Part shown: in pieces, positions 29,400 to 40,260 of the stretch
Layout of the letters: the number at the start of each line of letters is the position of its first letter
Numbering within the stretch: the first letter of the stretch is position 1
Source: Amoebidium appalachense
Lineage: Eukaryota > Ichthyosporea
Length of the DNA: 64,000 nucleotides
Direction: 5' to 3'
NCBI GenBank assembly: GCA_963693365.1
Contig: CAVNZM010000002.1
Span: 10,664,001-10,728,000, forward strand
The notes under the pieces: generated by a model
Told to the model about the DNA's origin: nothing
The model's database searches: none
Seen by the model: only the letters and a program-made list of their open reading frames with translations
Translations under genes and position numbers: made by a program

Positions 29400-30120
29400 A
29401 CCGTTATTAGTTAGAGATGACTCCAAGCTATCCCTAACCCGTCCGGCTTTAGCAGGCGATATTAAAGACATCTCTGTAAGTACGTCCTTAGCATATCTGT
29501 AACCCGGCGAAACCCTATCCCGTGTTCCATCTGTTTCCTCCCCAAAGCATATCTTAGAGCCGTCTTTGTTATGTCTTAAACGAATCTATAAAAAGACAAT
29601 ATTTATGAACTTTTACTAAAAAGATATCTCCAGCATATCTGTAAGCTATCGGTCAGCCGTCTACAAGAGCGCTTTGCGATCACCAATATCCATCTTTAAT
29701 ACTACTTTTTGTAATTCAGACGAATATAGATGGCATACTTAACACCTCTTGAAGAATTTGCAGAGATATATTACAGATATGTTGTGGTTAAACTAAATGT
29801 ATCCTTACAATGTAGTTATGTAATATGTTATTTCAGTCTAACACGAGTTGTCAACTTTAGGACGTACATAATGACACGAACAAGATATGCGTGAGACGTA
29901 TTTACGTTATAATATAGATTCATCATCAATTGAGGAAAAGACACAATTAATATACACTTTAGACGGCTTTAGGACGGCCTAACGTTATATATGGTCGCTC
30001 CCATAGATAGAATAATTATATATTCATAGTTCTGGTAAGAGCACCGGAAGATTTCTTGATGCAATTTTAAAGCCATCTTTCAGGATGTTCTGAAAGTCAC
30101 ACTAAAAAGACCGTCGTCAT
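29400..30120. repeat. Left subterminal motif array of the 9.75-kb insertion
   Basis: Recurrent CATATCT(G)TAA, AGATATCT, CCGTCTTT, CGTCCTTA and CCATCTTTAA words at irregular spacing on both strands. The right end of the insertion has the same words. No ORF. Confidence 0.5.
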
Positions 30121-30222
30121 CCTTAAAGTCATCTGTTGGATGGCTGGAGGTTGTCGTGATGATATCTTAAACCCCCACCTCCCTCCTCCTCCTCCTCCCC
30201 CCCCCCCCCCCCCCCCCCCCCC

Positions 30223-30450
30223 CGGGGACCACCACCCACCCCACATGAACCTTTGACGATTGATGACGACGATGAGGTGCCAGACCCACAGGGTCTTTTC
30301 CTGGGGACCACCACCCACCCCACATGAACCTTTGACGATCGATGACGACGATGAGGTGCCAGACCCACAGGGTCTTTTCCTGGGGACCACCACCCACCCC
30401 ACATGAACCTTTGACGATCGATGACGACGACGAGGTGCCAGACCCACAGG
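30223..30450. repeat. 78-bp minisatellite, three units
   Basis: GGGGACCACCACCCACCCCA begins each unit (30223, 30302, 30381). Units are nearly identical and include GACGATCGATGACGACGA. A poly-C run of about 25 precedes the array. Confidence 0.9.
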
Positions 30451-31060
30451 GTCTTGCCTCCATACTTTATTTACCTTAACAGGACAAAGAGCCGGTACCC
30501 ACCTATGGGTGCTAAACATGCACATGATCATTCATGTGCTATAAGAGCAACACAGAAACGAAACACGGAAACAACAGCAGCCATAGGACAAAGAGCCCCA
30601 GACCCACAGGGTCTTGCCTCCATACTTTATTTACCTTAACAGGACAAAGAGCCGGTACCCACCTATGGGTGCTAAACATGCACATGATCATTCATGTGCT
30701 ATAGGAGCAACACAGAAACGAAACACGGAAACAACAGCAGCCATAGGACAAAGAGCCCCATGTACACCCCAGACCCACAGGGTCTTGCCTCCATACTTTA
30801 TTTACCTTAACAGGACAAAGAGCCGGTACCCACCTATGGGTGCTAAACATGCACATGATCATTCATGTGCTATAAGAGCAACACAGAAACGAAACATGGA
30901 AACAACAGCAGCCATAGGACAAAGAGCCCCAGACCCACAGGGTCTTGCCTCGGAGTCCATACTTTATTTACCTTAACAGGACAAAGAGCCGGTACCCACC
31001 TATGAAACGAAAAACGGAAACAACAGCAGCCATAGGACAAAGAGCCGGTACCCACCTCTA
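30439..31060. repeat. About 160-bp tandem repeat, four units
   Basis: Each unit starts CCAGACCCACAGGGTCTTGC (30439, 30598, 30770, 30929) and contains TACTTTATTTACCTTAACAG and CAACAGCAGCCATAGGAC. The array is out-of-phase joined to the 78-bp array by the shared CCAGACCCACAGGGTCTT. The last unit is internally deleted. Confidence 0.9.
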
Positions 31061-31647
31061 GATGATAACGTAGCCTTATAGCTGCTGATGACTTCATCAT
31101 CATGGGCCAACCTTGGCAAAACCTGTAAAGGAACTCGAGCTAAGAATTAGCTCATCCTACTTGCGAGAAGTGGGGGGAGGGGGGGGGGGGGGGACTGAGG
31201 GGGCTGACTGAGAGTGGCAAAAAAAGAGTCGACAGAACCAACCTCAAACATAGTAAGGACGGAAACCCGGACCAGAACTTATGAAGTCTAGAGAAGCAGA
31301 AAATAGCTTGAACGATCGGTGGAGGGGATGATAGCTATAGTGCTAACAGCAAAAGTAGTGCCCACAGTCGCTGGTTCATGAACGTGAAAGGCAACGTGCA
31401 TCTGCAGCCAGCAGACACACGCACACGCACGCACACACACACTACACACACACACACACAGACACAGACACAGACATAATCACAGGACGGACACAGACCA
31501 GACAGACAAACGCCATATGCACAAAAGCAGGCAACACAAAACTAACCTTCAAAGGGCCTTTCAGCCGTTAGGCGAAGAAGCTGCAGCATGCAGCATGGTC
31601 GAAACCATTCAGCACGGTGGCTGCGCGATCTGCGGAGGGGATCTGTG

Positions 31648-31760
31648 ACCAGGCGACCTGCGGGAAGGGAACTGCGACCAGGCGACCTGCGGGAAGGGAC
31701 CTGCGACCAGGCGACCTGCCGGAAAGGACCTGCGGACCTGCGGGAAGGGGGAAGAGAAAT
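31648..31760. repeat. 29-bp minisatellite, about 3.5 units
   Basis: GACCAGGCGACCTGCGGGAA recurs at about 31648, 31677 and 31706, then a partial unit. Intergenic; open frames through it are a by-product. Confidence 0.85.
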
Positions 31761-32089
31761 GGAGCAAACAACGTGCGTACAGGCTTAAATGGACAAAAAA
31801 TTGCAAACCGGATTGGGATTTAGCCAATCACTATTCGCCGCGCCTGATTAGGGAAAAGATAAAAATAGATTTCGGCTCGCGCGCGCGCGTGCATCAGCTT
31901 GGTGCCCTTAGCGCTACCCTTAGTGCCCTTAGTCACAATTATCAGACTATAGTTACGTGTCCTCCACTTCTTTGTTCTTGACCATTTTTTCGGCATGAAA
32001 GGGTTTCTGTTACTTCTTGCTGTCCTTCTTAGCGTGCTTGCTTGTCTTTTTTTCAACATGGGTGTCACTGGCGCTTTCGACTTCTTTGA

Positions 32090-32092
32090 AAT

Positions 32093-32123
<31 letters not shown>

Positions 32124-32165
32124 GCGCGCGCACGCGCGCGCACGCACACACACTCACACATGCAC

Positions 32166-32197
<32 letters not shown>

Positions 32198-32665
32198 GGC
32201 GCGCACACACAGGCACGCACACACACACAGGCGCACACCTACACAACACACACAGCACATGCACACACAAGCGCACACACGCACACACCCTGTTATCCCT
32301 GATCATGATGCCCCCTCCCCCCCTCCCTCTTCCCCCCCGCGCACCCCCCCCCCCCCCCCCCACCCCACCCACCCACCTACAAAGACGAAAACATTGTACA
32401 TGTATTGCATACACAAATATACTCGCACATACACATACACACATTCACTTTAATCTTTCAGGCTACATGTGCAATATACATTAATTATGCACAGTCGATA
32501 GAATTCGTTGTGAAACCCACCCGCCCCCCCCCCCCCCCCCCCCCCCCTCCTCGTTCCCCCCATATGCAATGGGGATAATATTGTTTCCCGCTATTAATTA
32601 AAAAATCACCGTTCTAACTTCCTAAGACCGAACCACTTGTAACACCGACAGTTTCGGTTGTGTGG

Positions 32666-32699
<34 letters not shown>

Positions 32700-32700
32700 C
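32090..32700. repeat. CA/CG microsatellites and poly-C runs
   Basis: (CA)n with CG interruptions at 32094-32290, poly-C at about 32346-32361, 32524-32547 and 32666-32697. No genes; Cys/Val- or His/Thr-rich open frames are repeat artefacts. Confidence 0.9.
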
Positions 32701-32739
32701 CCACCCACCACCACCTTACCAATATTGTAGGTGTACACT

Positions 32740-35700
32740 GCCCCCACATCCCCAATTGTGTGCTGAATATCTCGTGCTAGGAAACCAATAACGTGAAAGT
32801 AACACATGCCGCATGTGGGTAGTTATTGAAACAACCATTAATGTCTAGGTAACATACTATGTACATATACTATGCTACAAGGGGGGTTCTATACGAGCTA
32901 CAACGTTGTGTTTTTTTCGTGTGACCCTCGTACTCCAGGGGCACATTCACCATCCCCCCCATAAACTTTGTGGTAAAGGTCTCGTGCTAGAAGCTGTTCT
33001 GTGGGTAGTTATTGAAAAAACGAATAATGTCTAGGTAACACATGTACATATACTATGCTACAAGGGGGGTTCTATTCGAGCTACAATGTTGTGTTTTTTT
33101 TCATGTGACCCTCGTACTCCAGAGGCACATTTACCATCCCCCCCATAAAGTGTGTGGTAAATCTCTCGTGCTAGAGGCTGTTCTGTGGGTAGTTATTGAA
33201 AAAACCAATAATGTCTAGGTAACACATGTACATACACTATGCTACAAGGGGGGTTCTATACGAGCTACAACGTTGTGTTTTTTTCGTGTGACCCTTGTAC
33301 TCCAGGGGCACATTCACCATCCCCCCCATAAACTTTGTGGTAAAGGTCTCGTGCTAGAAGCTGTTCTGTGGGTAGTTATTGAAAAAACCAATAATGTCTC
33401 GGTAACACATGTACATATACTATGCTACAAGGGGGGTTCTATTCGAGCTACAATGTTGTGCTTTTTTCGTGTGACCCTCGTACTCCAGAGGCACATTCCC
33501 CATCCCCCCCATAAACTTTGTGGTAAATGTCTCGTGCTAGAAGCTGTTCTGTGGGTAGTTATTGAAAAAACCAATAATGTCTAGGTAACACATGGACATA
33601 TACTATGCTACAAGGGGGGTCTATTCGAGCTACAACATTGTGTTTTTTTCGTGTGACCCTCGTACTCCAGGGGCACATTCACCATCCCCCCCATAAACGT
33701 TTTGGTAAATTTCTCGTGCTAGAGGCTGTTCTGTGCGTAGTTATTGAAAAAACCAATTATTAAATGTCTAGGTAACACATGGACATATATTATGCTACAA
33801 GGGAGGTTCTATACGAGCTACAACGTTGTGTTTTTTTCGTGTGACCCTCGTACTCCAGGGGCACATTCTCCATCCCCCCCATAAACTTTGTGGTAAAGTT
33901 CTCGTGCTAGAAGCTGTTCTGTGGGTAGTTATTGAAAAATCCAATAATGTCTGGGTAACACATGTACATATAGTACTATGCTAAAAGGGGGGTTCTATAT
34001 GAGCTACAACGTTGTGTTTTTTTCGTGTGCCCCTCGTGCTCCAGGGACACATTCACCATCCCCCCCATAAACTTTGTGGTAAATTTCTCGTGCTAGAAGC
34101 TGTTCTGTGGGTAGTTATTGAAAAAACCAATAATGTCTAGGTAACATACTATGTACATATACTATGCTAAAAGGGGGGTTCTATATGAGCTACAACGTTG
34201 TGTTTTTTTCGTGTGACCCTCGTGCTCCAGGGGCACATTCTTCATCCCCCCCATAAACTTTGTGGTAAATTTCTCGTGCTAGAAGCTGTTCTGTGGGTAG
34301 TTATTGAAAAAACCAATAATGTCTAGGTAACATTGCTACAAGGGGGGTTCTATACGAGCTACAACGTTGTGTTTTTTTCGTGTGACCCTCGTACTCCAGG
34401 GGCACATTCTCCATCCCCCCCATAAACTTTGTGGTAAAGTTCTCGTGCTAGAAGCTGTTCTGTGGGTAGTTATTGAAAAAACGAATAATGTCTAGGTAAC
34501 ACATGTACATATACTATGCTACAAGGGGGGTTCTATTCGAGCTACAATGTTGTGTTTTATTCGTGTGACCCTCGTACTTCAGGGGCACATTCACCATCCC
34601 CCCTATAAACTTTGTGGTAAATCTCTCGTGCTAGAGGCTGTTCTGTGGGTAGTTATTGAAAAACCAATAATGTCTACGTAACATATGTACATATAATATG
34701 CTACAAGGGGGGTTCTATACGAGCTACAACGTTGTGTTTTTTTCGTGTGACCCTTGTACTCCAAGGGCACATTCACCATCCCCCCCATAAACGTTGTGGT
34801 AAAGGGCTCGTGCTAGAAGCTGTTCTGTGGGTAGTTATTGAAAAAACCAATAATGTCTAGGTAACACATGTACATACACTATGCTACAAGGGGGGTTCTA
34901 TTCGAGCTACAATGTTGTGTTTTTTTCGTGTGACCCTCGTACTCCAGAGGCACATTCACCATCCCCCCATAAACTCTGTGGTAAATCTCTCGTGCTAGAG
35001 GCTGTTCTGTGGGTAGTTATTGAAAGACCAATAATGTCTAGGTAACATATGTACATATACTATGCTACAAGGGGGGTTCTATACGAGCTACAACGTTGTG
35101 TTTTTTTCGTGTGACCCTCGTACTCCAGGGGCACATTCACCATCCCCCCCATAAACGTTGTGGTAAAGGTCTCGTGCTAGAAGCTGTTCTGTGGGTAGTT
35201 ATTGAAAAAACCAATAATGTCTAGGTAACACGTGTACATATACTATGCTACAAGGGGGGTTCTATTCGAGCTACAATGTTGTGTTTTTTTTCGTGTGACC
35301 CTCGTGCTCCAGGGGCACATTCTCCATCCCCCCCATAAACTTTGTGGTAAATTTCTCGTGCTAGAAGCTGTTCTGTGGGTAGTTATTGAAAGACCAATAA
35401 TGTGTAGGTAACATATGTACATATACTATGCTACAAGGGGGGTTCTATACGAGCTACAACGTTGTGTTTTTTTCGTGTGACCCTCGTACTCCAGGGGCAC
35501 ATTCACCATCCCCCCATAAACTTTGTGGTAAAGGTCTCGTGCTAGAAGCTGTTCTGTGGGTAGTTATTGAAAAAACCAATAATGTCTAGGTAACACATGT
35601 ACATATACTAGGCTACAAGGGGGGTTCTATTCGAGCTACAATGTTGTGTTTTTTTCGTGTGACCCTCGTACTCCAGGGGCACATTTACCATCCCCCCCAT

Positions 35701-35930
35701 AAAGTGTGTGGTAAATCTCTCGTGCTAGAGGCTGTTCTGTGGGTAGTTATTGAAAAACCAATAATGTCTAGGTAACATATGTACAAATACTATGCTACAA
35801 GGGGGGTTCTATACGAGCTACAACGTTGTGTTTTTTTCGTGTGACCCTCGTACTCCAGGGGCATATTCACCATCCCCGCCATAAACTTTGTGGTAAATGT
35901 CTCGTGCTAGAAGCTGTTCTGTGTCTGATG
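32740..35930. repeat. 183-bp satellite array, about 17 units, with two-unit higher-order pattern
   Basis: CTACAAGGGGGGTTCTAT recurs at about 32876, 33059, 33242, 33426, 33609, 33796, 33982 (CTAAAAG), 34166, 34334, 34519, 34699, 34885, 35066, 35248, 35430, 35614 and 35798. Every unit also has TCGTGTGACCCTCGTACTCC, CATCCCCCCCATAAACTTTG and GGTAGTTATTGAAAAAACC. Two variants, TACGAGCTACAACG and TTCGAGCTACAATG, alternate strictly from about 34335 to the end, giving a 366-bp higher-order unit. A palindrome ACAACGTTGT sits in one variant. The array edge at 35930 decays into (TG)n. Confidence 0.95.
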
Positions 35931-36108
35931 TGTGGATGTCTGTGTATGTTGTGTGTGTGTGCATGTCTGTGCCAGTGTGTGTGTATGTGCTCAGTTGAAA
36001 GGGAAGGGGGGGAGAGGGGGGATGCACCGTGTGTGTGCATGTGTGCACGTGTGTGTGTGTGTGCTCTGTGGAGAGGGAAGGGGAGGGGGGAAATGCACCG
36101 TGTGTGTG

Positions 36109-36149
<41 letters not shown>

Positions 36150-36230
36150 ATGTCTGTGCATGTGTGCATGTGCTCGGTGGAGAGGGAAGGAGAAGGGGGG
36201 GATTCGTGTCCGTGCATGTGTGCATGTGTG

Positions 36231-36283
<53 letters not shown>

Positions 36284-36380
36284 ATGTATGTGTGTGTGTA
36301 TGTGCTCAGTTGAGAGGGAAGGGGAGGGGGGGGGGGTTGCACCGTGTGTGTGCATGTGTGCATGTTAATGCAAAGTACAC
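35930..36380. repeat. (TG)n-rich tract with GGGGAGGGGGG interruptions
   Basis: Repeated blocks of TGTGTGCATG and a GGGAAGGGGAGGGGGG element about every 100 bp (36000, 36075, 36185, 36317). Tandem-like organisation but no gene. Confidence 0.85.
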
Positions 36381-37020
36381 ACGGGGGAGTCCGTAGAATG
36401 TTTTTCCCGACGGAGGGGGGGGGACGTGATCGGGGAATTTCAGTGTTTTCTCCAGTCCCGCATGCAACATATAAGCCTTCGTATTCAAAAAACCCAAACA
36501 CCCTTTCCCTTAGCAAGTAGCTGACTTTCTCACCACCAAACGTAGATGGGGGTGGGGGGGAGTGCCCACGTTCACCCACACATCCCCACGGGCATTTGCC
36601 GGCCCATCAGGGGGGGTCCAAGAGGGGGGGGGGGGGGGTCATTCTATAGTGTGCATGTGTTGTGGAGGGAAAAAACGTGCAAAAACCCTCAGAATGGACG
36701 GATTTCGATGCAGTTTTTTTTTGTTTTCCCAATGGGAAGGTATGTTAATGCAAAGTACACACGGGGGAGTCCGTAGGATTTTTTCCCGACGGAGGGGGGA
36801 ACGTGATCGGGGAATTTCAAGACGAAAAATCTAAAATCTCAATATCTGCCAAAACCCTCCGAATGGACGGGGGGAGGGGGGGGGGGGAGGGGGGAGGGGG
36901 GGGGGGGGGGGGAGAGGCATCAAACGTGATGGCTCACACACCCCTACTGAAATTTGCTGGCCCCATAGGTGGGGTCCATGGGGGGGGGGGTCATTGTATA
37001 GTGTGCTTTTTTTGTGGGGG
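36363..37020. repeat. Diverged ~380-bp tandem duplication
   Basis: ATGTTAATGCAAAGTACACA starts both copies (about 36364 and 36739), followed by CGGGGGAGTCCGTAG and CGTGATCGGGGAATTTCA. A second shared block (GGTCCA, then G-run, then GGTCATT and TATAGTGTGC) lies at about 36615-36655 and 36972-37005. G-run length differs between copies. Confidence 0.75.
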
Positions 37021-37079
37021 GGGGGGGGTTTACACATTGGGTGGTTATTTCCAAGGCAATGGCAACGTCCCCCCCCCCC

Positions 37080-37399
37080 CCCCCCCTCTCCCCGGCGGGC
37101 CCGCCGCTGCGCTGCGGAAGATTACTCTGATCCACTCGAATCCTTTTGTCCCAAACACAGGCTTGCAGGATAAGAAAGGCCTGCACCTTGCAAAGCTGGA
37201 TGCCTATTTTGCATCAGAAGGGAACTTCGACCCCAGCCCCAGGCTTGAAGGACGTGGCAATTGCCTAAAGTTCCTGCCGCTACAGCTGCAGTTGTTCCTA
37301 GCGGGCTTAACGCCTGCTGAAGCACGGGGGACTCCACGGGGGGATCTGCCTCTTCCAGTGAAAAGAAAAATATTCCCATACAACAGCTGCTATATTTGA
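37080..37399 (+). other. Unidentified open frame inside the 9.75-kb insertion
   Basis: After a poly-C run the frame reads ALRKITLIHSNPFVPNTGLQ, KKGLHLAKLDAYFASEGNFD and LKFLPLQLQLFLAGLTPAEA, then PVKRKIFPYNSCYI and a TGA. The composition is protein-like and free of simple repeats, unlike its surroundings. No ATG starts it, so it would have to be an internal or terminal exon (candidate acceptor CCCAAACACAG at about 37148-37158). I do not recognise the family. It is the only plausible coding piece in the insertion. Confidence 0.3.
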
Positions 37400-37989
37400 C
37401 TGCAAGAAGGTGAGGAGGGAGTGTATCTTAGGGTGGTGGGGTGTAAGGAATTTTATGGTCGGCGATCCGCACTGCAGTTTCAGGTATGGTTGACGTATTT
37501 ATTCAGGACGTACTGACAGAATAGTAAGTATAGCTCTAGTATAGCGTGATGATATTCTTAGGAGCTTCCTAAGGTATGCGATATATATCTTTGCGTTTTT
37601 TTTGCGTTTTTTGTGCATTTTTTTATTTTTTTATTTTTTAATGTGTTTATTTAGGGTAAATTCCACGCACCGGCCACTTGCTCCGCGCAGGCATTGCACC
37701 GTTTGCCAAGGTATCTCGCCTAATTTATAGGTACCTTAAATATTATTATAACTAAAACTTCTGTATTTGGCAGTTGAATGCCCCAGTTTTACTTACATAG
37801 ACGGATCATGATTGTAATGATAACAGTGCTTCGGATTCTGTTTTGCACCCCTCCAGTAAATCTTTGTTTCCATTAACTATCAACGCCTCGCACGCACCTG
37901 CGCGACGCCTTCATGTTTCATGTTTCAATAAAAGCGTACCTTGTGACGCCTTCATTGTGAATGAAGTGTGAAATTCGATCCTAAAAAAC

Positions 37990-38100
37990 AACCAATCAAA
38001 AACGTTGGAGTGATCTATCCCACAATCAAATGCGCAATCCCTTTTCCGGCCGTATATATTGAGCTAACTCGCTCATCATGGATCGTGGTCCTGGGTAATC
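37990..38100 (+). promoter_or_regulatory. CCAAT/TATA promoter-like segment
   Basis: CCAATCAAAAACG at about 37991 is followed by GCCGTATATATTGAGC at about 38048-38063. No long ORF follows (ATGGATCGTGGTCCTGGGTAA is a six-codon frame). An AATAAA with GTTTCA before it lies upstream at about 37926. Speculative. Confidence 0.3.
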
Positions 38101-38159
38101 GGCATTGACCGGGTGGTGAAGACGCCGTGGCTGAGGATAGCGATACGTGCTTTGCTTTT

Positions 38160-39100
38160 CTATCCCAGGGAACACTTAAAGATCATCTAAATCGATCCCA
38201 TTAAACCCTTAAAGAGGTCCTAAAGTAATCCTAACACAATACCTAATTGCAACTCTGAACATCTTTAAGCTACTCCAAATAGGGCGTGAAGATCGCAGAA
38301 AGGTATCACCAATACTTGCCTAAGATTGCGTTAGCATATCACATGCACAGACATGGCCTGTCTTGAAGATATAATTTGGATGGCCAATAGCGCTACAAAA
38401 GAACTCTCCAAAGATCTCCTTAGATGATCCACTGCCTAGCTGTGATATATCCTGACGACATCCTAACGCAATCAGTTCGTTTCGCAAATGTTGCATGGCC
38501 ATACGGGATTAAGAGAGGATAAAGATTGTACTAAGATCTCCGCAGTACATCTTTAACATATCTCTACGCCCATCCCACGAGCGCCTTCAGTTGTGTCAAC
38601 TTACTTGCGTGTATAATGCATCTTACACCCATCTATATAATATGTATCGGTATCTCTCATAGACATCCTGTAGAATGAGTGCAGACGTCTTTAGGACATC
38701 TGTTAACTACCCCATGTTCCGGGATGATAAAAATATGTCCTCAATCCGTCCAAGATATCTTTAAGACGTAAACGACATGAAAACCCGAAAGACGTCTTTC
38801 ATATATCCCGTATGCATCCGCAACCCATCAGACAATTTAATGGGGGGTTAAGGACATCCGGACTTGTGCTGATGGGTATAAGTGCACTTCCAGGTGTCTG
38901 TATGACATCTTGTCAGACGACTTTACTACTTCTTGCAGATGTCCACTGTCTTGAATCCGTGCCAGACGTATTTAATATATATGGGATGTGTTTCAGACGC
39001 CTTGCCATCCTGAAATTCCGGGTTATCCTAAACCCGTCCTAAGCTATCTTTTAGATATATTAACGACGATAGGACGTCCTAAAGTCGTACAAGACAGGTT
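38160..39100. repeat. Right subterminal motif array of the 9.75-kb insertion
   Basis: Dense GATATCTTTAAGACGT, GACGTCTTT, GACATCTT, CATCTTTAA and CGTCCTAA words, many self-complementary. They mirror the left array at 29400-30120. Confidence 0.5.
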
Positions 39101-39107
39101 TCGGATG

Positions 39108-39970
39108 GGGGGTGATCTTTGCTGATGCTCCCGTGCCCCCCGCCGCGCCATCCGCACCCGGGGAGGTTTCCCCGGGGCTGCATATCGGCCCTGACCTGGA
39201 CCTACCTGCCCTGCCCGCGCCCCCCATTACAGGTGAGAACACTGGCGACATTCAGCCGGGCACACTGCCGCTTCCCCCGCGGATGTGCTGGCAGATTTGC
39301 GCCAATCGTTTCGTCGACCTGTATAAGTTCACCCCCGCAGCCCTCCCGCGCATGGCCGACGACGGCAGCATCGAGACTTTTTGCCATGACAAACCCATTC
39401 CCCTGCGTTCACTCGTCATTTGGATCCAAGCTTTGTCCCATTACATGGCCGCCAAGCACCACCTCGACCTTCCCACGGACAAGGACACACTTTGGACTCA
39501 GCACATCACTCGCCTCAGCACCCGATACCCGTGGGCCCAGCTCCACAACTATGACGTGTACGCCCGTACCGTTGCCCACCAGCAGGGTCGGGCTCCGATC
39601 GAGTGTCCCAACCTGCTCGCCCAACTCCACCAGGATCTCCTCCTGCCACCCACCTCTGCTCATCCCGGACGCATGTCAGCGCTGTGGCTTCCCCGACCAC
39701 CCCAGCGCGGCCTGCCCCATGTACCCCAAGCCCGGCTGTGGTCTTGACGGCTTCAAGCCGCCCCACAAGCCCGGCGAGGGAACCCCCAACCGCCCTGGCC
39801 CGCAAACCGGCCCGGCAAAACCGGCCCGACCCGTGGATCTACCCGCGACGCACTGCAGGAATTTCCACATTAACGGTCGGTCCTGCGCTAAGCAGCCCTG
39901 CCCCTTCTCCCACGTGTGCCCGCTCTGCTCTGGCACACACCCCCGCAAAGACTGCAAGCACAATGCCTAG
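39108..39970 (+). pseudogene. Family-2 gag, central and zinc-knuckle part (frameshifted)
   Basis: Resumes after the insertion with IFADAPVPPAAPSAPGEVSP, then PRMCWQICANRFVDLYKFTP, LRSLVIWIQALSHYMAAKHH and LSTRYPWAQLHNYDVYARTV, a globular capsid-like stretch. Near 39650 the frame changes by one: the next frame carries the knuckles CQRCGFPDHPSAACP and CRNFHINGRSCAKQPCPFSH, then CPLCSGTHPRKDCK, ending at TAG 39968-39970. Cys/His clusters of this kind bind nucleic acid in gag proteins. With the upstream 9.75-kb split, gag is inactive here. Confidence 0.75.
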
Positions 39971-40260
39971 TCTACGCGCACACCCACACACACAGCTAGA
40001 ACATAGGGGCTAGGAGCTAGGACACACGGGTACAAGGAAACGGAGCTCGGGAGAACGGGCCAATAGGGCTGAGTACAAAATTTCGCAGGCCAACTACGGC
40101 GCCCGCGCGCGCCAAGAATAAATGTCCCTACACAAAGACGTTATTCTGGCCACTGCACAAAATTTTACTCCCCCCCATCCCACGAGCCTCCCCCCCCCTT
40201 ACACTCACCTAGCACTCCCTCCCCCCCTTCTTCTACCTCTGTGTCCGCCCACACCCCCGC

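Larger units (their letters stand above)
29359..39106. mobile_element. 9.75-kb insertion with terminal inverted repeats and cargo of satellites
   Basis: Left end CATCCTAAACCCGT, right end (reverse complement) CATCCGAAACCTGT: 12 of 14 bases match. GGG borders both ends (29355-29357 and 39107-39109), a possible 3-bp duplication. It separates the two halves of family-2 gag. The first ~750 bp and last ~950 bp share an odd vocabulary of short AT-rich words (CATATCTGTAA, GATATCTTTAAGACG, GACGTCTTTAGGAC, CATCTTTAA) in both orientations, like the subterminal transposase-binding arrays of CACTA-type elements. The middle holds minisatellites, microsatellites and a 3-kb satellite. I recognise no transposase or helicase, so it may be non-autonomous. 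Class is open. Confidence 0.55.

Noticed and set aside
30160-30530. Gly- and Trp/Gly-rich open frames on the minus strand
   Set aside because: They follow the 78-bp minisatellite and the poly-C run; period and frame repeat exactly with the DNA.
32740-35930. CRISPR-like array
   Set aside because: Units are 183 bp, contiguous, with no unique spacers and no cas genes; it is a eukaryotic satellite.
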